Assembly (NCBI GenBank): GCA_964016885.1
Contig: OZ024742.1
Coordinates: forward strand, 7,398,662 to 7,462,661
Reading direction: 5' to 3'
DNA length: 64,000 nt
From: Eledone cirrhosa
Taxonomy: Eukaryota; Mollusca; Cephalopoda; Octopoda; Eledonidae
The notes beneath the pieces are model-generated. The model worked only from the letters and a program-made list of their open reading frames with translations. It ran no database searches and was not told where the DNA came from. Each line of letters begins with the position of its first letter. The stretch's first letter is position 1. Made by a program: the position numbers and the translations under genes. Shown in pieces: positions 1 to 13,530 of this stretch.

Positions 1-3000
1 CTGTCATAGTTTCTACGACATTCTCTGTAACTGTCATAGTTTCTACGACATTCTCTGTAACTGTCATAGTTTCTACGACTTTCTCTGTAACTGTCATAGT
101 TTCTACGACTTTCTCTGTAACTGTCATATTTTCTATGACTTTTTCTGTAACTGTCATAGTTTCTATGACTTTCTCTATAACTGTCATAGTTTCTATGACT
201 TTCTCTGTACCTATCATAGTTTCTACTACTTTCTCTGTAACTGTCATAGTTTCTACGACTTTCTCTGTAACTGTCATAGTTTCTACGACTTTCTCTGTAA
301 CTGTCATAGTTTCTACGACTTTCCCTATAACTGTCATAGTTTCTACGACTTTCTCTGTAACTGTCATAGTTTCTACGACATTCTCTGTAACTGTCATAGT
401 TTCTACAACTTTCTCTGTAACTGTCATAGTTTCTACGACTTTCTCTGTAACTGTCATAGTTTCTACGACATTCTCTGTAATTGTCATAGTTTCTATGACT
501 TTCTCTATAACTGTCATAGTTTTTACGACTTTCTCTGTAACTGTCATAGTTTCTATGACTTTCTTTGTAACTGTCATAGTTTCTACGACTTTCTCTGTAA
601 CTGTTATAGTTTCTACGACTTTCTCTGTAACTGTTATAATAGTTTCTATGACTTTCTCTGTAACTGTCATAGTTTCTACGACTTTCTCTGTAACTGTCAT
701 ATTTTCTACGACTTTCTCTGTAACTGTCATAGTTTCTATGACATTATCTATAACTGTCATAGTTTCTACGACTTTATCTGTAACTGTCATTGTTTCTACG
801 ACTTTCTCTGTAACTGTCATAGTTTCTATGATTTTCTCTGTAACTGTCATAGTTTCTACGACTTTCTCTGTAACTGTCATAGTTTCTATGACTTTCTCTG
901 TGACTGTCATAGTTTCTACGACTTTCTCCGTAACTGTCATAGTTTCTATGACTTTCTCTATAACTGTCATAGTTTCTATGACTTTCTCTGTAGCTGTCAT
1001 AGTTTCTACGACATTCTCTGTAACGGTCATAGTTTCTACGACTTTCTCTGTAACTGTCATACTTTCTGCGACTTTCTCTGTAACTGTCATAGTTTCTATG
1101 ACTTTCTCTGTAACTGTCATAGTTTCTATGACTTTCTCTGTAACTGTCATAGTTTCTACGACGTTCTCTGTAACTGTGATAGTTTCTATGACTTTCTCTG
1201 TAACTGCCATAGTTTCTACGACTTTCTCTGTAACTGTCATAGTTTCTACGACTTTCTCTATAACTGTCATAGTTTCTATGACATTCTCTGTAACTATCAT
1301 AGTTTCTACAACATTCTCTATAACTGTCATAGTTTCTACGAATTTCTCTGTAACTGTCATAGTTTCTACGACTTTCTCTGTAACTGTCATAGTTTCTACG
1401 ACTTTCTCTGTAACTGTCATAGTTTCTATGATTTTCTCTGTAACTGTCATAGTTTCTACGACATTCTCTATAACTGTCATAGTTTCTACGACTTTCTCTG
1501 TAACTGTCATAGTTTCTATGACTTTCTCTATAACTGTCATAGTTTCTACGACTATCTCTGTAACTGTCATAGTTTCTACGACATTCTCTATAATTGTCAT
1601 AGTTTCTACGACTTTCTCTGTAACTGTCATAGTTTCTACGACATTCTCTGTAACTGTCATAGTTTCTACGACATTCTCTGTAACTGTCATAGTTTCTACG
1701 ACTTTCTCTGTAACTGTCATAGTTTCTATGACTTTTTCTGTAACTGTCATAGTTTCTATGACTTTCTCTATAACTGTCATAGTTTCTATGACTTTCTCTG
1801 TACCTATCATAGTTTCTACTACTTTCTCTGTAACTGTCATAGTTTCTACGACTTTCTCTGTAACTGTCATAGTTTCTACGACTTTCTCTGTAACTGTCAT
1901 AGTTTCTACGACTTTCCCTATAACTGTCATAGTTTCTACGACTTTCTCTGTAACTGTCATAGTTTCTACGACATTCTCTGTAACTGTCATAGTTTCTACA
2001 ACTTTCTCTGTAACTGTCATAGTTTCTACGACTTTCTCTGTAACTGTCATAGTTTCTACGACATTCTCTGTAATTGTCATAGTTTCTATGACTTTCTCTA
2101 TAACTGTCATAGTTTTTACGACTTTCTCTGTAACTGTCATAGTTTCTATGACTTTCTCTGTAACTGTCATAGTTTCTACGACTTTTTCTGTAACTGTCAT
2201 AGTTTCTACGACTTTCTCTGTAACTGTTATAATAGTTTCTATGACTTTCTCTGTAACTGTCATAGTTTCTACGACTTTCTCTGTAACTGTCATATTTTCT
2301 ACGACTTTCTCTGTAACTGTCATAGTTTCTATGACTTTCTCTGTAACTGTCATAGTTTCTACGACTTTCTCCGTAACTGTCATAGTTTCTATGACTTTCT
2401 CTATAACTGTCATAGTTTCTATGACTTTCTCTGTAGCTGTCATAGTTTCTACGACATTCTCTGTAACTGTCATAGTTTCTACGACTTTCTCTGTAACTGT
2501 CATACTTTCTGCGACTTTCTCTGTAACTGTCATAGTTTCTATGACTTTCTCTGTAACTGTCATAGTTTCTATGACTTTCTCTGTAACTGTCATAGTTTCT
2601 ACGACGTTCTCTGTAACTGTGATAGTTTCTATGACTTTCTCTGTAACTGCCATAGTTTCTACGACTTTCTCTGTAACTGTCATAGTTTCTACGACTTTCT
2701 CTATAACTGTCATAGTTTCTATGACATTCTCTGTAACTGTCATAGTTTCTACGACATTCTCTATAACTGTCATAGTTTCTACGAATTTCTCTGTAACTGT
2801 CATAGTTTCTACGACTTTCTCTGTAACTGTCATAGTTTCTACGACTTTCTCTGTAACTGTCATAGTTTCTATGATTTTCTCTGTAACTGTCATAGTTTCT
2901 ACGACATTCTCTATAACTGTCATAGTTTCTACGACTTTCTCTGTAACTGTCATAGTTTCTATGACTTTCTCTATAACTGTCATAGTTTCTACGACTATCT

Positions 3001-6000
3001 CTGTAACTGTCATAGTTTCTACGACATTCTCTATAATTGTCATAGTTTCTACGACTTTCTCTGTAACTGTCATAGTTTCTACGACATTCTCTGTAACTGT
3101 CATAGTTTCTACGACATTCTCTGTAACTGTCATAGTTTCTACGACTTTCTCTGTAACTGTCATAGTTTCTATGACTTTTTCTGTAACTGTCATAGTTTCT
3201 ATGACTTTCTCTATAACTGTCATAGTTTCTATGACTTTCTCTGTACCTATCATAGTTTCTACTACTTTCTCTGTAACTGTCATAGTTTCTACGACTTTCT
3301 CTGTAACTGTCAGTTTCTACGACTTTCTCTGTAACTGTCATAGTTTCTACGACTTTCCCTATAACTGTCATATTTTCTACGACTTTCTCTGTAACTGTCA
3401 TAGTTTCTACGACATTCTCTGTAACTGTCATAGTTTCTACAACTTTCTCTGTAACTGTCATAGTTTCTACGACTTTCTCTGTAACTGTCATAGTTTCTAC
3501 GACATTCTCTGTAATTGTCATAGTTTCTATGACTTTCTCTATAACTGTCATAGTTTTTACGACTTTCTCTGTAACTGTCATAGTTTCTATGACTTTCTCT
3601 GTAACTGTCATAGTTTCTACGACTTTCTCTGTAACTGTCATAGTTTCTACGACTTTCTCTGTAACTGTTATAATAGTTTCTATGACTTTCTCTGTAACTG
3701 TCATAGTTTCTACGACTTTCTCTGTAACTGTCATATTTTCTACGACTTTCTCTGTAACTGTCATAGTTACTATGACATTCTCTATAACTGTCATAGTTTC
3801 TACGACTTTATCTGTAACTGTCATTGTTTCTACGACTTTCTCTGTAACTGTCATAGTTTCTATGATTTTCTCTGTAACTGTCATAGTTTCTACGACTTTC
3901 TCTGTAACTGTCATAGTTTCTATGACTTTCTCTGTAACTGTCATAGTTTCTACGACTTTCTCCGTAACTGTCATAGTTTCTATGACTTTCTCTATAACTG
4001 TCATAGTTTCTATGACTTTCTCTGTAGCTGTCATAGTTTCTACGACATTCTCTGTAACTGTCATAGTTTCTACGACTTTCTCTGTAACTGTCATACTTTC
4101 TGCGACTTTCTCTGTAACTGTCATAGTTTCTATGACTTTCTCTGTAACTGTCATAGTTTCTATGACTTTCTCTGTAACTGTCATAGTTTCTACGACGTTC
4201 TCTGTAACTGTGATAGTTTCTATGACTTTCTCTGTAACTGCCATAGTTTCTACGACTTTCTCTGTAACTGTCATAGTTTCTACGACTTTCTCTATAACTG
4301 TCATAGTTTCTATGACATTCTCTGTAACTGTCATAGTTTCTACGACATTCTCTATAACTGTCATAGTTTCTACGAATTTCTCTGTAACTGTCATAGTTTC
4401 TACGACTTTCTCTGTAACTGTCATAGTTTCTACGACTTTCTCTGTAACTGTCATAGTTTCTATGATTTTCTCTGTAACTGTCATAGTTTCTACGACATTC
4501 TCTATAACTGTCATAGTTTCTACGACTTTCTCTGTAACTGTCATAGTTTCTATGACTTTCTCTATAACTGTCATAGTTTCTACGACTATCTCTGTAACTG
4601 TCATAGTTTCTACGACATTCTCTATAATTGTCATAGTTTCTACGACTTTCTCTGTAACTGTCATAGTTTCTACGACATTCTCTGTAACTGTCATAGTTTC
4701 TACGACATTCTCTGTAACTGTCATAGTTTCTACGACTTTCTCTGTAACTGTCATAGTTTCTATGACTTTTTCTGTAACTGTCATAGTTTCTATGACTTTC
4801 TCTATAACTGTCATAGTTTCTATGACTTTCTCTGTACCTATCATAGTTTCTACTACTTTCTCTGTAACTGTCATAGTTTCTACGACTTTCTCTGTAACTG
4901 TCATAGTTTCTACGACTTTCTCTGTAACTGTCATAGTTTCTACGACTTTCCCTATAACTGTCATAGTTTCTACGACTTTCTCTGTAACTGTCATAGTTTC
5001 TACGACATTCTCTGTAACTGTCATAGTTTCTACAACTTTCTCTGTAACTGTCATAGTTTCTACGACTTTCTCTGTAACTGTCATAGTTTCTACGACATTC
5101 TCTGTAATTGTCATAGTTTCTATGACTTTCTCTATAACTGTCATAGTTTTTACGACTTTCTCTGTAACTGTCATAGTTTCTATGACTTTCTCTGTAACTG
5201 TCATAGTTTCTACGACTTTCTCTGTAACTGTCATAGTTTCTACGACTTTCTCTGTAACTGTTATAATAGTTTCTATGACTTTCTCTGTAACTGTCATAGT
5301 TTCTACGACTTTCTCTGTAACTGTCATATTTTCTACGACTTTCTCTGTAACTGTCATAGTTACTATGACATTCTCTATAACTGTCATAGTTTCTACGACT
5401 TTATCTGTAACTGTCATTGTTTCTACGACTTTCTCTGTAACTGTCATAGTTTCTATGATTTTCTCTGTAACTGTCATAGTTTCTACGACTTTCTCTGTAA
5501 CTGTCATAGTTTCTATGACTTTCTCTGTAACTGTCATAGTTTCTACGACTTTCTCCGTAACTGTCATAGTTTCTATGACTTTCTCTATAACTGTCATAGT
5601 TTCTATGACTTTCTCTGTAGCTGTCATAGTTTCTACGACATTCTCTGTAACTGTCATAGTTTCTACGACTTTCTCTGTAACTGTCATACTTTCTGCGACT
5701 TTCTCTGTAACTGTCATAGTTTCTATGACTTTCTCTGTAACTGTCATAGTTTCTATGACTTTCTCTGTAACTGTCATAGTTTCTACGACGTTCTCTGTAA
5801 CTGTGATAGTTTCTATGACTTTCTCTGTAACTGCCATAGTTTCTACGACTTTCTCTGTAACTGTCATAGTTTCTACGACTTTCTCTATAACTGTCATAGT
5901 TTCTATGACATTCTCTGTAACTGTCATAGTTTCTACGACATTCTCTATAACTGTCATAGTTTCTACGAATTTCTCTGTAACTGTCATAGTTTCTACGACT

Positions 6001-9000
6001 TTCTCTGTAACTGTCATAGTTTCTACGACTTTCTCTGTAACTGTCATAGTTTCTATGATTTTCTCTGTAACTGTCATAGTTTCTACGACATTCTCTATAA
6101 CTGTCATAGTTTCTACGACTTTCTCTGTAACTGTCATAGTTTCTATGACTTTCTCTATAACTGTCATAGTTTCTACGACTATCTCTGTAACTGTCATAGT
6201 TTCTACGACATTCTCTATAATTGTCATAGTTTCTACGACTTTCTCTGTAACTGTCATAGTTTCTACGACATTCTCTGTAACTGTCATAGTTTCTACGACA
6301 TTCTCTGTAACTGTCATAGTTTCTACGACTTTCTCTGTAACTGTCATAGTTTCTATGACTTTTTCTGTAACTGTCATAGTTTCTATGACTTTCTCTATAA
6401 CTGTCATAGTTTCTATGACTTTCTCTGTACCTATCATAGTTTCTACTACTTTCTCTGTAACTGTCATAGTTTCTACGACTTTCTCTGTAACTGTCATAGT
6501 TTCTACGACTTTCTCTGTAACTGTCATAGTTTCTACGACTTTCCCTATAACTGTCATAGTTTCTACGACTTTCTCTGTAACTGTCATAGTTTCTACGACA
6601 TTCTCTGTAACTGTCATAGTTTCTACAACTTTCTCTGTAACTGTCATAGTTTCTACGACTTTCTCTGTAACTGTCATAGTTTCTACGACATTCTCTGTAA
6701 TTGTCATAGTTTCTATGACTTTCTCTATAACTGTCATAGTTTTTACGACTTTCTCTGTAACTGTCATAGTTTCTATGACTTTCTCTGTAACTGTCATAGT
6801 TTCTACGACTTTCTCTGTAACTGTCATAGTTTCTACGACTTTCTCTGTAACTGTTATAATAGTTTCTATGACTTTCTCTGTAACTGTCATAGTTTCTACG
6901 ACTTTCTCTGTAACTGTCATATTTTCTACGACTTTCTCTGTAACTGTCATAGTTTCTATGACATTCTCTATAACTGTCATAGTTTCTACGACTTTCTCTG
7001 TAACTGTCATTGTTTCTACGACTTTCTCTGTAACTGTCATAGTTTCTATGATTTTCTCTGTAACTGTCACAGTTTCTACGACTTTCTCTGTAACTGTCAT
7101 AGTTTCTATGACTTTCTCTGTAACTGTCATAGTTTCTACGACTTTCTCCGTAACTGTCATAGTTTCTATGACTTTCTCTATAACTGTCATAATTTCTATG
7201 ACTTTCTCTGTAACTGTCATAGTTTCTACGACTTTCTCTGTAACTGTCATATTTTCTACGACTTTCTCTGTAACTGTCATAGTTTCTATGACATTCTCTA
7301 TAACTGTCATAGTTTCTACGACTTTATCTGTAACTGTCATTGTTTCTACGACTTTCTCTGTAACTGTCATAGTTTCTATGATTTTCTCTGTAACTGTCAT
7401 AGTTTCTACGACTTTCTCTGTAACTGTCATAGTTTCTATGACTTTCTCTGTAACTGTCATAGTTTCTACGACTTTCTCTGTAACTGTCATAGTTTCTATG
7501 ACTTTCTCTGTAACTGTCATAGTTTCTACGACTTTCTCTGTAACTGTCATAGTTTCTACGACTTTCTCTGTAACTGTTATAATAGTTTCTATGACTTTCT
7601 CTGTAACTGTCATAGTTTCTACGACTTTCTCTGTAACTGTCATATTTTCTACGACTTTCTCTGTAACTGTCATAGTTTCTACGACTTTCTCTGTAACTGT
7701 CATACTTTCTACGACTTTCTCTGTAACTGTCATACTTTCTACGACTTTCTCTGTAACTGTCATAGTTTCTATGACTTTCTCTGTAACTGTCATAGTTTCT
7801 ATGACTTTCTCTGTAACTGTCATAGTTTCTACGACGTTCTCTGTAACTGTGATAGTTTCTATGACTTTCTCTGTAACTGCCATAGTTTCTACGACTTTCT
7901 CTGTAACTGTCATAGTTTCTACGACTTTCTCTATAACTGTCATAGTTTCTATGACATTCTCTGTAACTGTCATAGTTTCTACGACATTCTCTATAACTGT
8001 CATAGTTTCTACGAATTTCTCTGTAACTGTCATAGTTTCTACGACTTTCTCTGTAACTGTCATAGTTTCTACGACTTTCTCTGTAACTGTCATAGTTTCT
8101 ATGATTTTCTCTGTAACTGTCATAGTTTCTACGACATTCTCTATAACTGTCATAGTTTCTACGACTTTCTCTGTAACTGTCATAGTTTCTATGACTTTCT
8201 CTATAACTGTCATAGTTTCTACGACTATCTCTGTAACTGTCATAGTTTCTACGACATTCTCTATAATTGTCATAGTTTCTACGACTTTCTCTGTAACTGT
8301 CATAGTTTCTACGACATTCTCTGTAACTGTCATAGTTTCTACGACATTCTCTGTAACTGTCATAGTTTCTACGACTTTCTCTGTAACTGTCATAGTTTCT
8401 ATGACTTTTTCTGTAACTGTCATAGTTTCTATGACTTTCTCTATAACTGTCATAGTTTCTATGACTTTCTCTGTACCTATCATAGTTTCTACTACTTTCT
8501 CTGTAACTGTCATAGTTTCTACGACTTTCTCTGTAACTGTCATAGTTTCTACGACTTTCTCTGTAACTGTCATAGTTTCTACGACTTTCTCTGTAACTGT
8601 CATAGTTTCTACGACATTCTCTGTAACTGTCATAGTTTCTACAACTTTCTCTGTAACTGTCATAGTTTCTACGACATTCTCTGTAATTGTCATAGTTTCT
8701 ATGACTTTCTCTATAACTGTCATAGTTTTTACGACTTTCTCTGTAACTGTCATAGTTTCTATGACTTTCTCTGTAACTGTCATAGTTTCTACGACTTTCT
8801 CTGTAACTGTCATAGTTTCTACGACTTTCTCTGTAACTGTTATAATAGTTTCTATGACTTTCTCTGTAACTGTCATAGTTTCTACGACTTTCTCTGTAAC
8901 TGTCATATTTTCTACGACTTTCTCTGTAACTGTCATAGTTTCTATGACATTCTCTATAACTGTCATAGTTTCTACGACTTTATCTGTAACTGTCATTGTT

Positions 9001-10250
9001 TCTACGACTTTCTCTGTAACTGTCATAGTTTCTATGATTTTCTCTGTAACTGTCATAGTTTCTACGACTTTCTCTGTAACTGTCATAGTTTCTATGACTT
9101 TCTCTGTAACTGTCATAGTTTCTACGACTTTCTCCGTAACTGTCATAGTTTCTATGACTTTCTCTATAACTGTCATAGTTTCTATGACTTTCTCTGTAGC
9201 TGTCATAGTTTCTACGACATTCTCTGTAACTGTCATAGTTTCTACGACTTTCTCTGTAACTGTCATACTTTCTGCGACTTTCTCTGTAACTGTCATAGTT
9301 TCTATGACTTTCTCTGTAACTGTCATAGTTTCTATGACTTTCTCTGTAACTGTCATAGTTTCTACGACGTTCTCTGTAACTGTGATAGTTTCTATGACTT
9401 TCTCTGTAACTGCCATAGTTTCTACGACTTTCTCTGTAACTGTCATAGTTTCTATGACTTTCTCTATAACTGTCATAGTTTCTATGACATTCTCTGTAAC
9501 TGTCATAGTTTCTACGACATTCTCTATAACTGTCATAGTTTCTACGAATTTCTCTGTAACTGTCATAGTTTCTACGACTTTCTCTGTAACTGTCATAGTT
9601 TCTACGACTTTCTCTGTAACTGTCATAGTTTCTATGATTTTCTCTGTAACTGTCATAGTTTCTACGACATTCTCTATAACTGTCATAGTTTCTACGACTT
9701 TCTCTGTAACTGTCATAGTTTCTATGACTTTCTCTATAACTGTCATAGTTTCTACGACTATCTCTGTAACTGTCATAGTTTCTACGACATTCTCTATAAT
9801 TGTCATAGTTTCTACGACTTTCTCTGTAACTGTCATAGTTTCTACGACATTCTCTGTAACTGTCATAGTTTCTACGACATTCTCTGTAACTGTCATAGTT
9901 TCTACGACTTTCTCTGTAACTGTCATAGTTTCTATGACTTTCTCTGTAACTGTCATAGTTTCTATGACTTTCTCTATAACTGTCATAGTTTCTATGACTT
10001 TCTCTGTACCTATCATAGTTTTTACTACTTTCTCTGTAACTGTCATAGTTTCTACGACTTTCTCTGTAACTGTCATAGTTTCTACGACTTTCTCTGTAAC
10101 TGTCATAGTTTCTACGACTTTCCCTATAACTGTCATAGTTTCTACGACTTTCTCTGTAACTGTCATAGTTTCTACGACATTCTCTATAATTGTCATAGTT
10201 TCTACGACTTTCTCTGTAACTGTTATAGTTTCTACGACTTTCACTGAAAC
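1..10250 (+). repeat. Higher-order repeat zone 1, period 1,593 bp (53 units)
   Basis: A rare variant reading GTACCTATC occurs at 207, 1800, 3243, 4834, 6427, 8473 and 10006. Spacings are 1593, 1443, 1591, 1593, 2046 and 1533. The base period is 52 units of 30 bp plus one 33-bp unit. The departures are whole-unit changes (minus 150, minus 60, plus 453) or a 2-bp deletion at about 3311. Other rare variants, such as the ACTTTCTGCGACT unit and the CTGTGATAG unit, recur in the same order in each copy. By eye the copies differ at few sites while neighbouring 30-bp units within a copy differ more. That is the signature of amplification as a 53-unit block. Confidence 0.9.
631..663 (+). repeat. 33-bp variant satellite unit (HOR marker; 20 copies in window)
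   Basis: This unit carries a 3-bp insertion giving CTGTTATAATAG in place of CTGTCATAG. Copies start at 631, 2224, 3665, 5258, 6851, 7574, 8837, 11480, 14631, 15594, 17577, 19230, 20763, 21726, 23709, 25362, 34209, 37332, 44984 and 48766. It is the only recurrent length variant of the array and is almost always followed by the same two variant units. It therefore has a single origin and was spread by block amplification. Because the insertion is 3 bp it does not disturb the open frames. Confidence 0.95.
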
Positions 10251-13200
10251 TGTCATAGTTTCTACGACTTTCTCTGTAACTGTCATAGTTTCTACGACTT
10301 TCTCTGTAACTGTCATAGTTTCGACGACTTTCTCTGTGACTGTCATAGTTTCTACGACTTTCTCTATAACTGTCATAGTTTCTACGAATTTCTCTGTAAC
10401 TGTCATAGTTTCTACGACTTTCTCTGTAACTGTCATAGTTTCTATGACTTTTTCTGTAACTGTCATAGTTTCTATGACTTTCTCTATAACTGTCATAGTT
10501 TCTACGACTTTCTCTGTAACTGTCATATTTTCTACGACTTTCTCTGTAACTATCAGAGTGTCTACGACTTTCTCTGTAACTGTCATAGTTTCTACGACAT
10601 TTTCTGTAACTGTCATAGTTTCTACGACTTTCCCTATAAATGTCATAGTTTCTACGACTTTCTCTGTAACTGTCATAGTTTCGACGACTTTCTCTGTAAC
10701 TGTCATAGTTTCTACGACTTTCTCTGTAACTGTCATAGTTTCTACGACTTTCCCCATAACAGTCTTAGTTTCTACGACTTTCTCTGTAACTGTCATAGTT
10801 TCTATGACTTTCTCTGTAACTGTCATAGTTTCTACGACTTTCTCTGTAACTGTCATAGTTTCTACGACTTTCTCTGTAACTGTCATAGTTTCTACGACAT
10901 TCTCTGTAACTGTCATAGTTTCTACGACTTTCCCTATAACAGTCATAGTTTCTACGACTTTCTCTGTAACTGTCATAGTTTCTATGACTTTCTCTGTAAC
11001 TGTCATAGTTTCTACGACTTTCTCTGTAACTGTCATAGTTTCTATGACTTTCTCTGTAACTGTCATATTTTCTACGACTTTCTCTGTAACTGTCATAGTT
11101 TCTACGACTTTCTCTGTAACTGTCATAGTTTCTACGACTTTCTCTGTAACTGTCATAGTTTCTACGACTTTCCCTATAACTGTCATAGTTTCTACGACTT
11201 TCTCTGTAACTGTCATAGTTTCTACGACATTCTCTGTAACTGTCATAGTTTCTACAACTTTCTCTGTAACTGTCATAGTTTCTACGACTTTCTCTGTAAC
11301 TGTCATAGTTTCTACGACATTCTCTGTAATTGTCATAGTTTCTATGACTTTCTCTATAACTGTCATAGTTTTTACGACTTTCTCTGTAACTGTCATAGTT
11401 TCTATGACTTTCTCTGTAACTGTCATAGTTTCTACGACTTTCTCTGTAACTGTCATAGTTTCTACGACTTTCTCTGTAACTGTTATAATAGTTTCTATGA
11501 CTTTCTCTGTAACTGTCATAGTTTCTACGACTTTCTCTGTAACTGTCATATTTTCTACGACTTTCTCTGTAACTGTCATAGTTTCTATGACATTCTCTAT
11601 AACTGTCATAGTTTCTACGACTTTATCTGTAACTGTCATTGTTTCTACGACTTTCTCTGTAACTGTCATAGTTTCTATGATTTTCTCTGTAACTGTCATA
11701 GTTTCTACGACTTTCTCTGTAACTGTCATAGTTTCTATGACTTTCTCTGTAACTGTCATAGTTTCTACGACTTTCTCCGTAACTGTCATAGTTTCTATGA
11801 CTTTCTCTATAACTGTCATAGTTTCTATGACTTTCTCTGTAGCTGTCATAGTTTCTACGACATTCTCTGTAACTGTCATAGTTTCTACGACTTTCTCTGT
11901 AACTGTCATACTTTCTGCGACTTTCTCTGTAACTGTCATAGTTTCTATGACTTTCTCTGTAACTGTCAGTTTCTATGACTTTCTCTGTAACTGTCATAGT
12001 TTCTACGACGTTCTCTGTAACTGTGATAGTTTCTATGACTTTCTCTGTAACTGCCATAGTTTCTACGACTTTCTCTGTAACTGTCATAGTTTCTACGACT
12101 TTCTCTATAACTGTCATAGTTTCTATGACATTCTCTGTAACTGTCATAGTTTCTACGACATTCTCTATAACTGTCATAGTTTCTACGAATTTCTCTGTAA
12201 CTGTCATAGTTTCTACGACTTTCTCTGTAACTGTCATAGTTTCTATGATTTTCTCTGTAACTGTCATAGTTTCTACGACATTCTCTATAACTGTCATAGT
12301 TTCTACGACTTTCTCTGTAACTGTCATAGTTTCTATGACTTTCTCTATAACTGTCATAGTTTCTACGACTATCTCTGTAACTGTCATAGTTTCTACGACA
12401 TTCTCTATAATTGTCATAGTTTCTACGACTTTCTCTGTAACTGTCATAGTTTCTACGACATTCTCTGTAACTGTCATAGTTTCTACGACATTCTCTGTAA
12501 CTGTCATAGTTTCTACGACTTTCTCTGTAACTGTCATAGTTTCTATGACTTTCTCTGTAACTGTCATAGTTTCTATGACTTTCTCTATAACTGTCATAGT
12601 TTCTATGACTTTCTCTGTACCTATCATAGTTTTTACTACTTTCTCTGTAACTGTCATAGTTTCTACGACTTTCTCTGTAACTGTCATAGTTTCTACGACT
12701 TTCTCTGTAACTGTCATAGTTTCTACGACTTTCCCTATAACTGTCATAGTTTCTACGACTTTCTCTGTAACTGTCATAGTTTCTACGACATTCTCTATAA
12801 TTGTCATAGTTTCTACGACTTTCTCTGTAACTGTTATAGTTTCTACGACTTTCTCTGAAACTGTCATAGTTTCTACGACTTTCTCTGTAACTGTCATAGT
12901 TTCTACGACTTTCTCTGTAACTGTCATAGTTTCTACGACTTTCTCTGTGACTGTCATAGTTTCTACGACTTTCTCTATAACTGTCATAGTTTCTACGAAT
13001 TTCTCTGTAACTGTCATAGTTTCTACGACTTTCTCTGCAACTGTCATAGTTTCTACGACTTTCTCTGTAACTGTCATAGTTTCTATGACTTTTTCTGTAA
13101 CTGTCATAGTTTCTATGACTTTCTCTATAACTGTCATAGTTTCTACGACTTTCTCTGTAACTGTCATATTTTCTACGACTTTCTCTGTAACTGTCAGAGT

Positions 13201-13530
13201 GTCTACGACTTTCTCTGTAACTGTCATAGTTTCTACGACATTTTCTGTAACTGTCATAGTTTCTACGACTTTCCCTATAAATGTCATAGTTTCTACGACT
13301 TTCTCTGTAACTGTCATAGTTTCGACGACTTTCTCTGTAACTGTCATAGTTTCTACGACTTTCCCCATAACAGTCTTAGTTTCTACGACTTTCTCTGTAA
13401 CTGTCATAGTTTCTATGACTTTCTCTGTAACTGTCATAGTTTCTACGACTTTCTCTGTAACTGTCATAGTTTCTACGACATTCTCTGTAACTGTCATAGT
13501 TTCTACGACTTTCCCTATAACAGTCATAGT
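10250..13530 (+). repeat. Higher-order repeat zone 2, about 2.64-kb module
   Basis: From about 10.2 kb new variants appear: CAGAGTGTCTACG at 10554 and 13195 (spacing 2641), CCCCATAACAGTCTTAG at about 10752 and 13372, and a CTATAAATGTC unit. The GTACCTATC marker at 10006 and 12617 gives 2611, one unit shorter. A 2-bp deletion (CTGTCAGTTT) lies at about 11967. The segment from about 11.9 to 13.8 kb recurs at 25.8-27.7 kb with an offset of 13,882-13,914 bp. Boundaries are approximate because adjacent modules share units. Confidence 0.75.
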
